Part shown: piece after piece, positions 22,900 through 34,020 of the stretch
Numbering within the stretch: position 1 is the first letter of the stretch
Layout of the letters: each line of letters opens with the position of its first letter
Assembly: GCF_000340215.1 (NCBI RefSeq)
Contig: NW_006921541.1
Coordinates: forward strand, 1,833,527-1,897,526
DNA: 64,000 nt
DNA from: Pseudocercospora fijiensis CIRAD86
Taxonomy: Eukaryota; Ascomycota; Dothideomycetes; Mycosphaerellales; Mycosphaerellaceae
Direction: 5' to 3'
Position numbers and translations under genes: made by a program
The notes under the pieces: model-generated
What the model saw: only the letters and a program-made list of their open reading frames with translations
The model's database searches: none
What the model was told of the DNA's origin: nothing

Positions 22900-23430
22900 C
22901 CTTACTCCGAGGCTAATTCCGCGCCTACCGCCGCCCTCCTTCGATACGCCGCGCCGCGAGACAACGCTAGAAATACAGTCCTTATAACTACTCGATTTAG
23001 ACGATATAGAAGAGGTAGATTTAATAGAAGACATAGAACCGCCGCCGCTAGTGCGAGGTCTACCTACGCCGCTAGGTACTTGCTATTTAACTAACTACTA
23101 GCATTAGGGTAAGCTATTATAGCTTTATATATATAGTATTCGCGAGATTAATAGTATTACTATAGACGACCGCTACTTTACAGATTCTAGCCTCTCGTCC
23201 TTTAACGAGCTTCTTATCTTCTATAACGTAGACTAGTATACTATAGATAGGATAATAAGCTATATCCGAGACGAGGATTACAAACGAGCGAATAGGCGAC
23301 TAAATAGATAGATAATAGATAACTCGGAAGACGACGCCGCTAATAACTTACCTAGCGATAAGCGAGTTAGACGAGAGATAAGAGGTTTAAGAATATATAG
23401 TAACCGCTAGTTAACCGCTAGTAAGCTAGC
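22900..23430 (+). pseudogene. Hypothetical coding remnant at the right end of the outer element
   Basis: Plus-strand frames give LLDLDDIEEVDLIEDIEP followed by YIYSIREINSITIDDRYFT, SSFNELLIFYNVD and IRDEDYKRANRRLN. This is acidic, then mixed charged. There is no recognisable domain, and start and end are not placed. Confidence 0.25.
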
Positions 23431-23748
23431 AATACGTACGAGACTACGTACTAAGTAATAACGAGGTCGAAGAGATAGCTATTAGCGTAGATAAGCCTTC
23501 TACTATAGTCGTAGAAGGTAGTAAAGGCAATAATAGTATTTTATAGTAATAGTATGTATTTAATCTTAGTCTATATATTAGTCTATAATAGTCTCTTCTA
23601 CTATAAAAGCGCCGCTTCTATAATAGTTAAATAGCCGCTTTAATAATAGTTAACCGATAGGCTCGAGAGAGGCGCCCTTCTTAACCTAATCCGTTACTAC
23701 GCCGAGTGGTTCCAAACAGCACTAAACCAGAGGATTGCGGGTAGCTTA

Positions 23749-23759
23749 TTGCCTAGTAA
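23749..23759. repeat. 11-bp direct repeat at right edge of nested block
   Basis: TTGCCTAGTAA, identical to 3925-3935. The surrounding bases already have near-normal CpA/TpG content, so if this is the true end, the last 50 bp of the element escaped RIP. Confidence 0.3.
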
Positions 23760-25683
23760 ACGCTAGTAAAAGACTGTGCCCCTAACTCCGCTCTAGGTTC
23801 AGCTAAAACTCCTGACATCCAAGAGTAACCAGTTATTCGTCATCGTCATCATCATCATCATCATCAGACGGTGAGTACATGTAGCGCATCGCATCGCATC
23901 GCACGAGGCGCTTAACCTTCCACGCCACAGATTTTGAAACGCTGGTTGTGCGAAGCGGAGCAACAAGAGGGAGCTTTTTCCGGCTTCCCAGCCTCAGAGA
24001 GTAGTGTGCGGCTCATCAGGAACTTATCCGCATTGTCCCGAATAGGGCGAGAGGCTAGAACTAACCATCAACCCGGCAGGTGGAATAATTGCACAAGGCC
24101 ACGCATGCATGCTGCACCTTCTCGTTCTCGCCCCCTTCGAACTCTGCTTTTGCACAGCCACACTTGCTCTTCGACGATCACCCTTTTTTTTCCTCGCTAG
24201 TACCCTCTCAGAAGGGATCATCAAGTCAGGCGTCAAGGAGCCCTCGAACATGCTCGTCTATCTACATCACACCATAGCACATTCTTTCAGCTTCATGCAG
24301 GCCGCGTATAGACTCGAGAAACAAACAGCTACAGTATGCCTGTAGAATACGTACCGACAGACACGCCAAGGTTCTAGAATAATCACGAGGCGCTCTCGAG
24401 GCGGACAGTCTGACAAACTCAAGAATACAGAATTGGGCGGCAATACAGTATTCTACAGCAGTAACTTAGTAGAACCCCAGACCCCAAAAAAATAAATCCG
24501 TACATATGCAGCCCAGACCGGTACACACACACATCTAAGAAAAAAGCTCGTATCGATAAGAATCACCCAAGCAAACAGCAAAGCAAAGCAAAGCAATGAA
24601 TGCAGTTTCACCTTCCCATCACCTCAAAGCGATGACAGGCCATTCCAACTCCACCTCCTCCAGCGTTCGGGAATAGAGTTCGCCTAGGGATACCTGTACA
24701 TACGCATGTGAGAAGGGTTCTTCCATGGATGTGCGGGAGGGAGCTAATAAGATGATTGGGTTCGATGTACTTACGGTACAGTACAGTAGAACCCGCTCTG
24801 TTTAGCGTACCAAGAATAAAAAAGAATTTCTCTAAGCCACGCCACTTCACCCGGGGAGAGTACGTATCTGATGGTGGTCTGTGGACGGGATGCTCAACCC
24901 CACCCTACGAACAACAACCTACTACTACCTTGCACATGGGACGGACGATTGAGCAATGAGCATGGCTGCAATCCTGCCGCCTTGCGCCTGGGAAGTGTCA
25001 CGTCACGGGACGCCGTGCATCAGCAAAGCAACGACACATCATCGCCTCGGGATGGACTATAGACACACACGATACCCTGAGAAGCAATGATGAACGTATG
25101 ACTCGTAACATTTGATGATGTGCCGAGTGCTACTCTGTGCGTGCGCAAGTGGCCATCTGAGGCCTTCCTCCTCGCAGCTTGTCAGGGCCCGCGCCCGATT
25201 GTCGTTGCAAGTCTCTGTGCTATTTACTGATGGAACCGATCAGGAAACAACCATGATCCATTCTGAGGCTCCAGAAAGTCAGATTTCTGCCTGTATTGCG
25301 AGCAGGAGGCCTGCTACGCTGCTGCTACATGGCTTTCCGTATAAGTGACTTTGTGAGGAAAACCGTGAGCCCAACACCCGTCCGTGTCCGTACACCCATG
25401 TATTAAAAGTAGAAAAGTATGCTTCCTGCAAATGATTCGTCCATCCCAATCTTCGCTGTAGTGGGTATCATCAAAAAGAGAAAAAAGTGCAGCCCGATAT
25501 CAAAGGCTTGGTATCTCAAAATGCCCAAGTTTCGAGGCGCGATATCTTGGAGTTGTTCCGTTCATGTACACGGCTGAGGGTTTGCATGATAGGTAGGAGA
25601 AGCGTGATCCGTCGTTTTGCTCGTGGTTCGTGATATTAAGGAGTGGTCTGTGCTCTCTTCATGGGAGAGCCATGGTGGTAGCA
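23760..25683. other. Normal-composition intergenic DNA downstream of the Grainyhead gene
   Basis: Normal CpA/TpG content. It holds a short CAT/TCA microsatellite (23839-23870) and GCATC repeats near 23885. Open frames on both strands are short, mostly start on GTG/TTG, and overlap one another, so I call none of them. The part next to 25684 is presumably the 3' untranslated region and terminator of the minus-strand gene. Confidence 0.5.
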
Positions 25684-28487
25684 TCAAAATAGCAACTTCA
25701 GCTCATAACCGGTGGAGCTGACATTCTCGATGGTCGGCAAGTCGCCATCGCACTGGATATCGGTGGGTCCGGCGTCCCACTCTCGCTTTGGTTTTACTGG
25801 GGTGTCTGGCTGGACCTCGCAGAATTCGGCCGTCATGTCCTGTCCTTCTGGGAGTTCGCGGATGCATTCGTCGTCGAAAAGTACGGTTAGGCCATCCCTG
25901 TTGATGCGGTACGTTCGCAATACCTGCGTAGGTTCGATGCCGCATTTCATGGCCAAGGTGTTGTTGAACTCTTTCAGTGACCGCTTCATCAAGTAGATGG
26001 CGCGGTAGTAGTTGTCACATGTCTTTCCAGCCACGCGAGGCTGGATGAAAAAGCATGCGACTGGCTTGACCGGTCTTTCGGGAGGAGGTCGGTAGCTGTG
26101 ATCCACACCGACTGCCTCAATCCAGCCAGCAGATGTGCCGTCGTCTGAGGTTCTAGTGTGGACCTTCATAGGCTGATTGTCTGGCGGGCTTTGCAATTGC
26201 TCCGAAATCGTGGGCTGAATGTCCATCGTCGCGGTCTGGGGATTATTGCGCCATTCACTCGAATTCACTCGTGAAGGGCCATTGATCGGAGTCGGCTGCT
26301 GCATCGTGGAGTCTTTTCTGCTGCCGATCAACGAATTGTTGCTTGGAGTGGGCGAGACGACGGAGGATCCCTTTTCATCGCTGTTTCTCTCCCAACTCGT
26401 GTCTGCAGAATCGGTCCTGACCAGCTCAATTTCTCCCGAGAGCTTGACCGGTTGAAGATCTGGATCATCACCATCTTCACCGCGCAGATAGAGCACACTT
26501 GCAGGTCTGGTAGAAGTGAACATATCTTGCAGTGTCATGAGTTTCATGTGCAAATCTTCTTCGGCGCTGCCTCTGCCGCCGTTCGAGGTCCCTGAAGTCA
26601 TTGACCAGGTCCTTCTGTGTTTCGGAACCTTTCCAGGTCGGTTGTCAAGGCCTTTCGCGACGGAACCTGCGCGTTTTCGCTTGCCAAGGTCGCGCATTCC
26701 AGATTCGATCTGCGCAATCTGTTGGTTGAGTTTGTCAATGGTCTTCTTGACGTGGGCCACGTCGTTGGACAATTTTCGTTCGGCGCCATGATCTCTGAAA
26801 AGCTTGACTTTGCAGTAGCAGACTTCCGGACCGGTAGGCGTCGTCGACTCCTCGATGGCTTCCGTCTTCGCGCAAAGTCGAACGGGAATGCCCTTGACGC
26901 CTTTTGAATGGCTGAAATCGGTCGACAAGAAGTTGAATCGAACAGAAATCGGGCACTCAGATGCGCCCGCGGCTGGACTCCACGTCACGCAGAAGCCATC
27001 GAAAGAGGAGCATTCGAGGTCGACTCTTGGTTTCGTGGGATCTTCTGCACCTCCCATGTGACCGGAGTCGACATATTCGACGGCTTGCAGACGGCCACCT
27101 CTTTGATGCGCCTCATTCGTTCCGCGGCCTTCTTTCCACAGCTGCCAGCAAGCTGCAGGCTTCTGCCGTTGCTGCTCGTCTTCAAAGGATACGCGTACAA
27201 AGGTGCGGTATTTTGTGGCTGGTGCAGTCGGTTGAGCATGGGTATCGACGACGTTAAGTGTGTACGCCTGGCCCTTATTCAGGTATGTCACGGGAATTTC
27301 GTCTGCATGCTTGATCATCGCCGTCGGCGCGTTCAGCGTGACATGGTATCGAAATCTGTTCAAAATTAGCACCGGAGGTTCGTCAACAGTGGCTGTGAAC
27401 GATACGTACTTCTCGGCGGACGGATGTAGCGGAGGTGGCCGCATCGTGTTTGGAAGGTTTGGAGGGCGAAATAGAAGGTCCGGCGATTGGTGCTGGGGTG
27501 GCAAGCCCATGTCCAGACCCATGTCGTCGATGGGCGATTCTCCGACCGGGCCCTCGATCGACTCAAAGGACGGTTGATGGGTAAAGTGCGCTGGAGGAAA
27601 GGCTTGTTGTTGATGCATGTGGAAGGGATTGACATTTTGGAATTGGTGAGGTTGCATGTGTTGCGGGAGATGTGCGTGGAAGGCATCGAAGGGTGCGGTC
27701 TGCTGGCCAGCATGCAAGGCACCTTCCGAGGTGGGCATGGACAGAGGGGTGCCCAGTCCCATGGCGAAGGTGGGTGTATGAAGGTCGCCGGCTTGGTTGT
27801 GATAGAGAGGATTGGAGGCACCGGGCGTGGGCGTGTAGTAGGCCGACATGGGGTTGGCGAACATGTTGAAGTTGGGATTGTTTGGATCCATTAGTGATGG
27901 TGTGAGGCCTGAAGTTCCAAAATTCCACGGCTCGTTGGAAGGGCGTGGAGTGGGGTCTGCATCGTTGATATCGTGCGGCTGAGTGTCGAGAGAGCTGGGC
28001 AGCGATGTCAGTGCTCGTTCCAAACACGCAGTTGCCTGCGAAGCAAATGGGGTTGATCTGTGCTGGGGATATTATCAGAACAGACAGGGAAAGGCCTACC
28101 GCGGCTTCGGCGGGACATCGAGGGCTTCTGCGAGCGGCTGTGCCTGAGCGTGCGCCGGCGCCGGTGCACTGGAGGCTGGAGAGGTGGTGGCGGCGGACAG
28201 TTCGGGGAAGTTGGCCTTGAAGTCGCGATACAGCTCGTCGCTGGGCTTTTGCGATGTTCTCCTGTGCGCACAGAGATTATTGTCAGCAGGCGCAGGCGCA
28301 GGCGTGGGGATTGATGGCGAGGGCGATGGCGATAGCGATAGAGTTCCAGCGTTGCGCAACGCGGAGCCTGGAGCCTGGAAGCCGATCGTGTGGCTGTCCC
28401 GTCCAGCGCTCTCAGAACAGCGCTGCGCTGGCTGAAGGGCGGACATTGCGTCTCGTCGCGACATTCTGCTTACCGATTTCGAAACAT
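25684..28487 (-). CDS. Grainyhead/CP2-family transcription factor
   Basis: Exons 28487-28474 (14 nt, MFRN plus part of a codon), 28261-28100 and 28057-25684 total 2,550 nt, giving 849 residues in one frame. Intron 1 (212 nt) is GTAAGC...CACAG. Intron 2 is only 42 nt (GTAGGC...CACAG); the alternative acceptor at 28036 breaks the frame. The long last-exon frame alone would begin on TTG, so it is not the start. The N-terminus reads MFRNRRTSQKPSDELYRDFK. A Gln/His/Pro-rich region follows. The CP2 DNA-binding domain lies at about residues 275-485 (KYVSFTATVDEPPVLILNRF onward), then a coiled coil near 488-515, a basic GKRKRAG signal near 517, and a C-terminal ubiquitin-like dimerisation region at about 720-810. 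In Neurospora a family member (csp-2) controls conidial separation; a similar role here is inference. The gene is intact, without RIP changes, between two RIP-damaged blocks. Confidence 0.92.
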
Positions 28488-29551
28488 GGCCGGTCCAGCG
28501 AGGAATGCGTCGGCAACAGCAGCGCTGGGACACGCAGAGCTGGAGGGGGCATGAAAGAAACACGCACAAGGCGGAGGCGAGAAGTAGTAGAGCTGCTCTG
28601 CTGCGTGTGCGCCTGCGCCGTGGTGAAACTGCGAGAGAGAGAGAGAGAGAGATTGTGTTCCAGCCACAGCAGATGGCTTGAACATATTCTTGACACCGAC
28701 ACGGCAGAGCTGGCCAGGGGCTGCTGGTGGCGCTAGCGCCTAACCCAACCCCCGCGGCTGCAGAATAGAACCATCACTCTCCGCCTCGTTCAACACCACG
28801 ATCGATGGGGGAACGCTGCTATGCTGCCAGCAAATGGCATGCACACACCGCTCGCGTCCCTCCTCCATCCAATGCTCCGTTGTCTTCGCTTTCCCCTCAG
28901 CAAATGAGCATTGCACACTCTTAGCGAGGCAAGGCTTCTCCCTTCTCCCCCACCAGCACCGCCACAACGATGCTGCGCCACATCCACATCGAGCTTTCGC
29001 TTTCGAGACACTAGCCACAGTGCAGGGATGGCAGAAGCTACGGTGAAAGCTGTGGCACTCGTGCTCCACCTTGCCGCGACACTCATGCACACCCCGGCCT
29101 AGCGCTGTCGCTGTCGCTGGACGATGCCCTGTGGCTCGTTTCGTATCGTGCTCCGCCGCCAGTCTCCGCAGTACGAAGCGTCGAAGCGTCGTATAGGTGC
29201 TTCATCTTTTAGCTCAGCGTATGAGAGCTCGCAGGCCTACTCAAACATTGTTGCATCCTCAGTCCTTTCATGTCCTTCCACCAGCCCATTTCGCGCCTTC
29301 CCGTGCTGGCCAGCAGTAATGTCCTCAACAACACTGGACCCACTACGGAGCGAATGAACGAGAAGGCCGGCCTGCGTGGGACCCCCCGCCCGTTGCTGCC
29401 CTTCGCCGTCATCGTCACGCCTCTGCGTGGCACAGACGTCTCGCAAGGTGCACATCGCGGTCTGGAGTTGCGTGCGCGTGTCAGTGACGTGCTGTGACTG
29501 CTGTCCTTCATCAAAATTTCTCCTTCGCCCTACTACAAAGCGCTGCTGAGA
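28488..29551. other. Upstream region of the Grainyhead gene
   Basis: Normal composition, about 1 kb, probably promoter and 5' untranslated region. It includes a (GA)n tract at 28632-28652, which is CT-rich on the gene strand; pyrimidine-rich tracts are common in fungal promoters. The overlapping open frames on both strands begin on non-ATG codons or have no consistent coding character, so none is called. Confidence 0.5.
28632..28652 (-). promoter_or_regulatory. CT-rich microsatellite in the presumed promoter
   Basis: An uninterrupted GA dinucleotide run on the plus strand, 145 bp upstream of the start codon of the minus-strand gene. It could affect transcription start choice, or be a plain microsatellite. 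Confidence 0.35.
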
Positions 29552-30152
29552 ATGGATCATCCCGGCTACACATCCCGCCTGCCGCCCAACGACCTGTCGT
29601 CCGGCACGTACAGCCCGATCGCGCGGATCGGCAATGATTTCAGTTGCTTGTGCTCGCTCACCACTACTGCTGTAGGTCTATCCTGTATCCGAAACGTTCA
29701 ACTGTGGTCCAGAATTGCTTCACTGTCCTTTCCATATGATGCCCCTGTGCCACATGCCTCTTGTGGTTCAGTATACTGCACTAGCCGAAATGAGCACTGG
29801 AAATGGTACTGAGCACCCTTTCCTATAGGAGCTATATCAGCAGCAGCATCCGTTGCCACTGCTCGCCCACTGCCTCCCCGCTTGTGCTATTCAGGGCACA
29901 CAGGCTCACACAGCGGTGAGGGTTCCGCTGAAAGCTGTAATGTCGGTCATTTCAGTACAGATTATGGTCTCATATCGGATAATAATGATTGCCAGCAAGA
30001 ACAGCGGACTGCCCTTCTCCTCTTCCCTCGTAATTTGGCGTGGACGGCGCTATCAAAAGCACAGGCGCCAAGGCAATATGGTGAACAAGACCCACTGCTT
30101 CTGTGAATCGTCGATGCCCTTAACATCTGCGACCGTCGAAACACGGCGATAA
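29552..30152 (+). CDS. Possible small two-exon gene, unidentified
   Basis: Exon 1 (29552-29671) starts with ATG and reads MDHPGYTSRLPPNDLSSGTY, then SPIARIGNDF. A GTAGGT donor at 29672 and a CCTATAG acceptor ending at 29828 would join it in phase to 29829-30152 (ELYQQQHPLPLLAHCLP onward), giving about 147 residues. In a second exon frame, 29882-30106, the translation also looks protein-like, so the splicing is uncertain. No domain is recognised. Exon 1 looks more convincing than the rest. Confidence 0.28.
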
Positions 30153-30740
30153 TTTCAGCTCCTAGTGCTTCGTTCCGGCTGCATATGCGGCCGAGATGAT
30201 GTTAGACAGCTCCTATGTGCCCCGAGACGTGATCGCGTTATGCAGATGCCCAGTCACGCGCGCGCATTCGCTTCCGCGCGAAGCTGCTTCGCGAAGGTAG
30301 AAGTATGTAGTAGATCGTGTCGCCTACGCCTTCTGCAAGACATGCAGACATCCAGCGTGGAAGCCATTTCTTGCACAAATCCCTCGACCATCGTCCATCA
30401 ACAGCCATTATTACGAATTCTCGAATGATTCAGCAAGTGTGGAAGCAACGCTGAACGCTTCGCTCCCGCTCCCGTCCTGTGGCATTATTGTGGGCGTGGC
30501 ACTACTCACACGCTGTGGCATCCGGAGATTTTAGCCGATGGATTGTGGCATTTTGGCAGGGCTGCTGATCGAGCTCGTGCGAGAAGCTTGAGTGCAGCAA
30601 GCAGTCGTGGCAGTGGAGTTGACGACAACATCCTGTCCCAGTATCTGCCGAGTAGGTGGTAGAAATTGGCGCTGGTATTGGAATTGGAATTGGCGCTGGC
30701 ATTGGCATTGGCTGTTGATATTCTGCGAGAGCATGCCTAG
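30153..30740. other. Normal-composition intergenic DNA
   Basis: No supported gene. From about 30660 there are short GGAATTGG/CATTGGC-type repeats (30665-30710) that lead into the larger repeat region to the right. Confidence 0.4.
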
Positions 30741-30744
30741 TTGA

Positions 30745-31589
30745 GCTGCTTCTGCGAGAGCTGGCGCTGGAATTGGCGGTGAAATAGCGCTGGAATTGGC
30801 ACTGGAATTGGCATTTGATAAGGTCCTTCCTTACCACCCTTCCATTATGTTCTTGCAAGCTCGCTGAGTCCTTGTCCCATCCCCGGAAAAGTGAGCCGTA
30901 ACACCACGCTCGATCGCGTTGCTTCTGTGAGAGCTGGCGTGTAATGTGGGATGCCTGGTTGAGTTGCTTCTGCGAGAGCCGGTGTGTAATGTGGGATGCC
31001 TGGTTCAGCTGCTTCTGCGAGAGCTGGCCTGGTTCAGCTGCTTCTGCGAGAGCTGGCCTGGTTCAGCTGCTTCTGCGAGAGCTGGCCTGGTTCAGCTGCT
31101 TCTGCGAGAGCTGGCCTGGTTCAGCTGCTTCTGCGAGAGCCGGTGTGTAATGTAGGATGCCTGGTTCAGCTGCTTCTGCGAGAGCTGGCCTAGTTCAGCT
31201 GCTTCTGCGAGAGCTGGCCTAGTTCAGCTGCTTCTGCGAGAGCTGGCCTGGTTCAGCTGCTTCTGCGAGAGCTGGCCTGGTTCAGCTGCTTCTGCGAGAG
31301 CTGGCCTGGTTCAGCTGCTTCTGCGAGAGCTGGCCTGGTTCAGCTGCTTCTGCGAGAGCTGGCCTGGTTCAGCTGCTTCTGCGAGAGCTGGCGTGTGGTG
31401 GTGCCTGGTTCAGCTGCTTCTGCGAGAGCTGGCGTGTGGTGGTGCCTGGTTCAGCTGCTTCTGCGAGAGCTAGCGCTGGAATTGGCGGTGAAATGGCGCT
31501 GGAATTGGCAATGGAGATAGCACTGGAATTGGGATTTGATAAGGTCCTTCCTGACTACCCTTCCATTATGTTCTTGCAAGCTCGCTGAG
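30745..31589. repeat. Direct repeat of about 125-135 bp flanking a minisatellite
   Basis: The copy at 30745-30868 and the copy at 31455-31589 share CTGCTTCTGCGAGAGCT, GCGCTGGAATTGGCGGTGAA, TTTGATAAGGTCCTTCCT and TCTTGCAAGCTCGCTGAG in the same order. They bracket the 29-bp array. Differences include small indels in the GGAATTGGC part. Neither copy shows RIP changes. Confidence 0.8.
30960..31480. repeat. 29-bp minisatellite, about 16 units
   Basis: The unit contains GGTTCAGCTGCTTCTGCGAG followed by AGCTGGCCT. Units start near 31001, 31030, 31059, 31088 and 31117, then from 31161 onward to about 31364 at 29-bp spacing. Longer spacers (GTGTGTAATGT and GCGTGTGGTGGT) give a second-order pattern. 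The array is open in all plus frames, which yields spurious frames. It is not RIP-mutated despite being tandem. Confidence 0.9.
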
Positions 31590-31779
31590 CAGGCTTTTCC
31601 ATCATGTCCTTGTAAGCTCGCTAAGTAGGCTCTTCCATCGTGTCCTTGTAGGCTTGCCCTCGTAGTTGAGCACATTGAATTGGCTGTTGACGCGCTTGCC
31701 GAGAAGGGCTTGTAAATGGTCGTGGGTGTCGTGGTCGTAGGTGTCGTGAAAATCGTATACAAGAGCTGGTCGAGAAGCG

Positions 31780-31931
31780 TGAATTCGAGGAAGCGACAAG
31801 GATGCCGAGTCCCGCCAAGACCCCGGATTTAGTATAGTAGAGCGCTTGATTGGTGGGATTAAACGTTATAGCTGCTTCCTTCCGCGCATTCACAACACGA
31901 CTTTCACGACTTTCACAACAGCACATCACCA
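31780..31931 (+). promoter_or_regulatory. Unmutated copy of a repeated promoter-like segment
   Basis: Contains GAGTCCCGCCAAGACCCCGG, then TATAGTAG and GCTTGATTGGTGGG, then TTCACAACAGCACATCACCA directly before an ATG at 31932. Damaged copies lie at 36456-36570 (same strand) and 45590-45740 (opposite strand). The CA-rich stretch before the ATG looks like a fungal 5' leader. This is the last unmutated sequence before the RIP block begins. Confidence 0.5.
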
Positions 31932-33750
31932 ATGCAGCGAGATACGTCGATTAAGCGCATTTCTAGCAAATGGCGCTAACAAAAGTGTCTAACACGATAA
32001 CGACGGCCGCCTTAGGCACTAAGAACCGCCTCCGAAACCCGAGAAGTTACCGACACTAGCGACACTAGCGACACTAGCGATACTAGCACTATACTCATTG
32101 CACCGCAGCCATTGGCACTACAACATATACGGCAAGGATAGATACGTAGGGCGATAACATATATCGAGCGTAAGCACTCTTCGAGAAGCTACGATAGCCC
32201 TCTTACGTTAACGCCCTCTATTACTTAGACTCTCCTAGAACGATTATTCCGATAACTAGTTACTATACAAGGCAGAGAAGAACGAGTAGTAGCGTCCGGG
32301 GATCTAATCAACTAGCGGCACTAAGCGGCTATAGAAGCATATACTCCGAAGCATACTAGTATTATATATAGCCTATATACTACGCGTAATGCGTAACAAT
32401 TAACGCATTCTATTACTAACTATAGCACGTATAGCCGAAGACAAGGTGTATAGGACGGGACTTATTAAGCGAAACAATAATAGCTTATTCGCTAAAGCGA
32501 CACTTATTAGTACCTAGACAATAATAGAGTATAACCGCGCCCTTAGTATTAGAGACACCGTAGAAAAGGGTTGTCGAGCGCGTTATAGTCGTATAGTAAT
32601 GTTAATACGCTTGCTAGAAGAGGAGGCGTACTATAGTCGGATAATAGTCTTAATACGCTTTCGATCGGTTCGGTTCGGTACGTACTATAGTCGAATAGCA
32701 GTCTTAATGCGCAAAGGGCTATAGTCGTATAGTAGTGCTATAGTCGTATAGCAGTAAAGACTAAGACTAAGCGCCTTCGGGCTTAATAAGTACACTAGAG
32801 GCTCTTACGCACTAAGGTTATTATAACTAACAGTCCTAACGAAGGCGTTACGCCGACTTAACTAGATGCGCGTATGTTATCCTATAAAGAATCCGAACGT
32901 AGGAAGCCTGTAGCCGCTACTTAAGGTATACCTTACTAAAGAGTTTTTACCGAGTTAGGCCTAGCCGCTACTTAAGGTGTACCTTACTAAAGAGTTTTTA
33001 CCGAGTTAGGCCTATAGCAATGCTACGAACCTATTAACCTACTTAGTCTATTAACCTACTTAGTCTATTAACCTACTTAGTCTATTAACCTACTTAGTCT
33101 ATTAACCTACTTAGTAGGAGAGTCGCTATCGAGTCGCTACTTAAGGTGTACCTTACTAAAGAGTTTTTACCGAGTTAGACCGTTAGCCGCATTATAGGTA
33201 TACCTTACTAAAGAGTTTTTACCTCCGCCAATCTATCTAAGACCTCTATAGTTTATACTAAGACTGCGATATTCTAACAAAAACTATACTCTTTCGGTTA
33301 AATACGTAGTCGACGCCCGCTAAAGCTATAGTATACCTACTCGCTAGGAGAGTCGCCTCGTAACGTCTTACGTCGGCAAAGCCTATCGGAGACTAAACCT
33401 CGAAGAGAAAGGACTAAACAAACTCTACCTGTCGAGGAACCTTAACTATTAGACAAGCGGCTCTATCGGTAGCAAGCCGCAGAACTAGTAAGGAATAGTG
33501 TTAATCGCTATAGAGCTATCTATATACGACAAAGAGGTATCGACACTGTTACTATTAGAAGCCGATAGCTAGTGTATTACTAGGGGTGTTAGTGTATTAG
33601 TGTATATAGAAGAAGAAGAAGAAGAAGTTGAACTAGGAAGCGTAGGTCTATATTAGCGTATCGTAGGTAAGGTTTGCCTCTACTAATAGGATTGCGCTAT
33701 TTAGCTATAATAGCAAGGCAACAATAACGGCTATATATTATCGCACTTTC
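31932..33750 (+). pseudogene. Multicopy gene family member A, RIP-damaged
   Basis: It begins ATGCAGCGAGATACGTCGAT (MQRDTSIKRISSKWR, then a RIP stop). A paralogous segment at 45760-47470 matches it in order: the start, a GGCAGAGAAG...GGATCT block, the block AGCCTATCGGAGACTAA, GGTAGCAAG...GCAGAACTAG, AAAGAGGTATCGACACT, and a GAA-repeat before GTTGAA. The 5' 70 bases recur a third time at 47866. Between these blocks are local duplications of TACTTAAGGTGTACCTTACT (near 32910-33210). The translation has no recognisable domain. RIP damage starts within about 40 bases of the ATG. It may be a gene or a non-coding repeat; the shared leader and ATG favour a gene. Confidence 0.4.
33031..33115. repeat. 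17-bp tandem repeat, five units
   Basis: CTATTAACCTACTTAGT repeated five times without variation. Seventeen is not a multiple of three, so it would break a reading frame if coding. Confidence 0.9.
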
Positions 33751-34020
33751 AACGTAACGTAATAGCCGCCGACTGCTGCTAGTCGAATGCCTAAGGCGAG
33801 AATGCCTAAGGCTAGAATTGCTAGCGACTAGAGGCATAGGTAAGGACTTCGCATTAGGCTATAGCTAGTTTAAAAAGCTCTTCGGCACGATAACAGAATG
33901 TACTCTACGCTCGTTAGCCGACGTAGCTCTTTACTCGAGTTGTCGCACGCCCGCATCCCCGACAAGATACGCACTCTAGTCTACCGCTACTACTTCGCCG
34001 CTAACCCCCTAGTCTACGGA

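Larger units (their letters stand above)
3936..23748. mobile_element. Nested RIP-damaged block; outermost element probably Mutator-like
   Basis: This is continuous RIP-type sequence between two normal stretches. Removing the hAT element (4727-21030 plus one target-site copy) restores an open frame across the junction, reading ...LKKVRSAKRRNAN..., so the hAT jumped into a coding region of an older element. That element's remains (3936-4726 and 21039-23700) include a transposase-like gene with MULE-type features. Its ends are not established. The 11-bp direct repeats are candidates, but terminal inverted repeats are not visible. The right-hand composition change is at about 23.70 kb, slightly inside the proposed right repeat. 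Confidence 0.5.

Noticed and set aside
23934..25348. Several 60-90 codon open frames downstream of the Grainyhead-type gene
   Set aside because: They are short, overlap on both strands, and show no domains or splice signals.
25684..28023. The 779-codon open frame taken as the full Grainyhead-type gene
   Set aside because: It would begin on TTG. Two upstream exons join in phase and supply the family-typical N-terminus MFRNR, so the frame is exon 3 only.
26500..28569. Many open frames on both strands overlapping the Grainyhead-type gene
   Set aside because: They are shadows in other frames of the real exons, with non-ATG starts and no domain.
30944..31193. Repetitive open frames with LLLRELAWFSCFCES units
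   Set aside because: The 29-bp array is open in several frames at once and has no start context; it is a minisatellite artefact.
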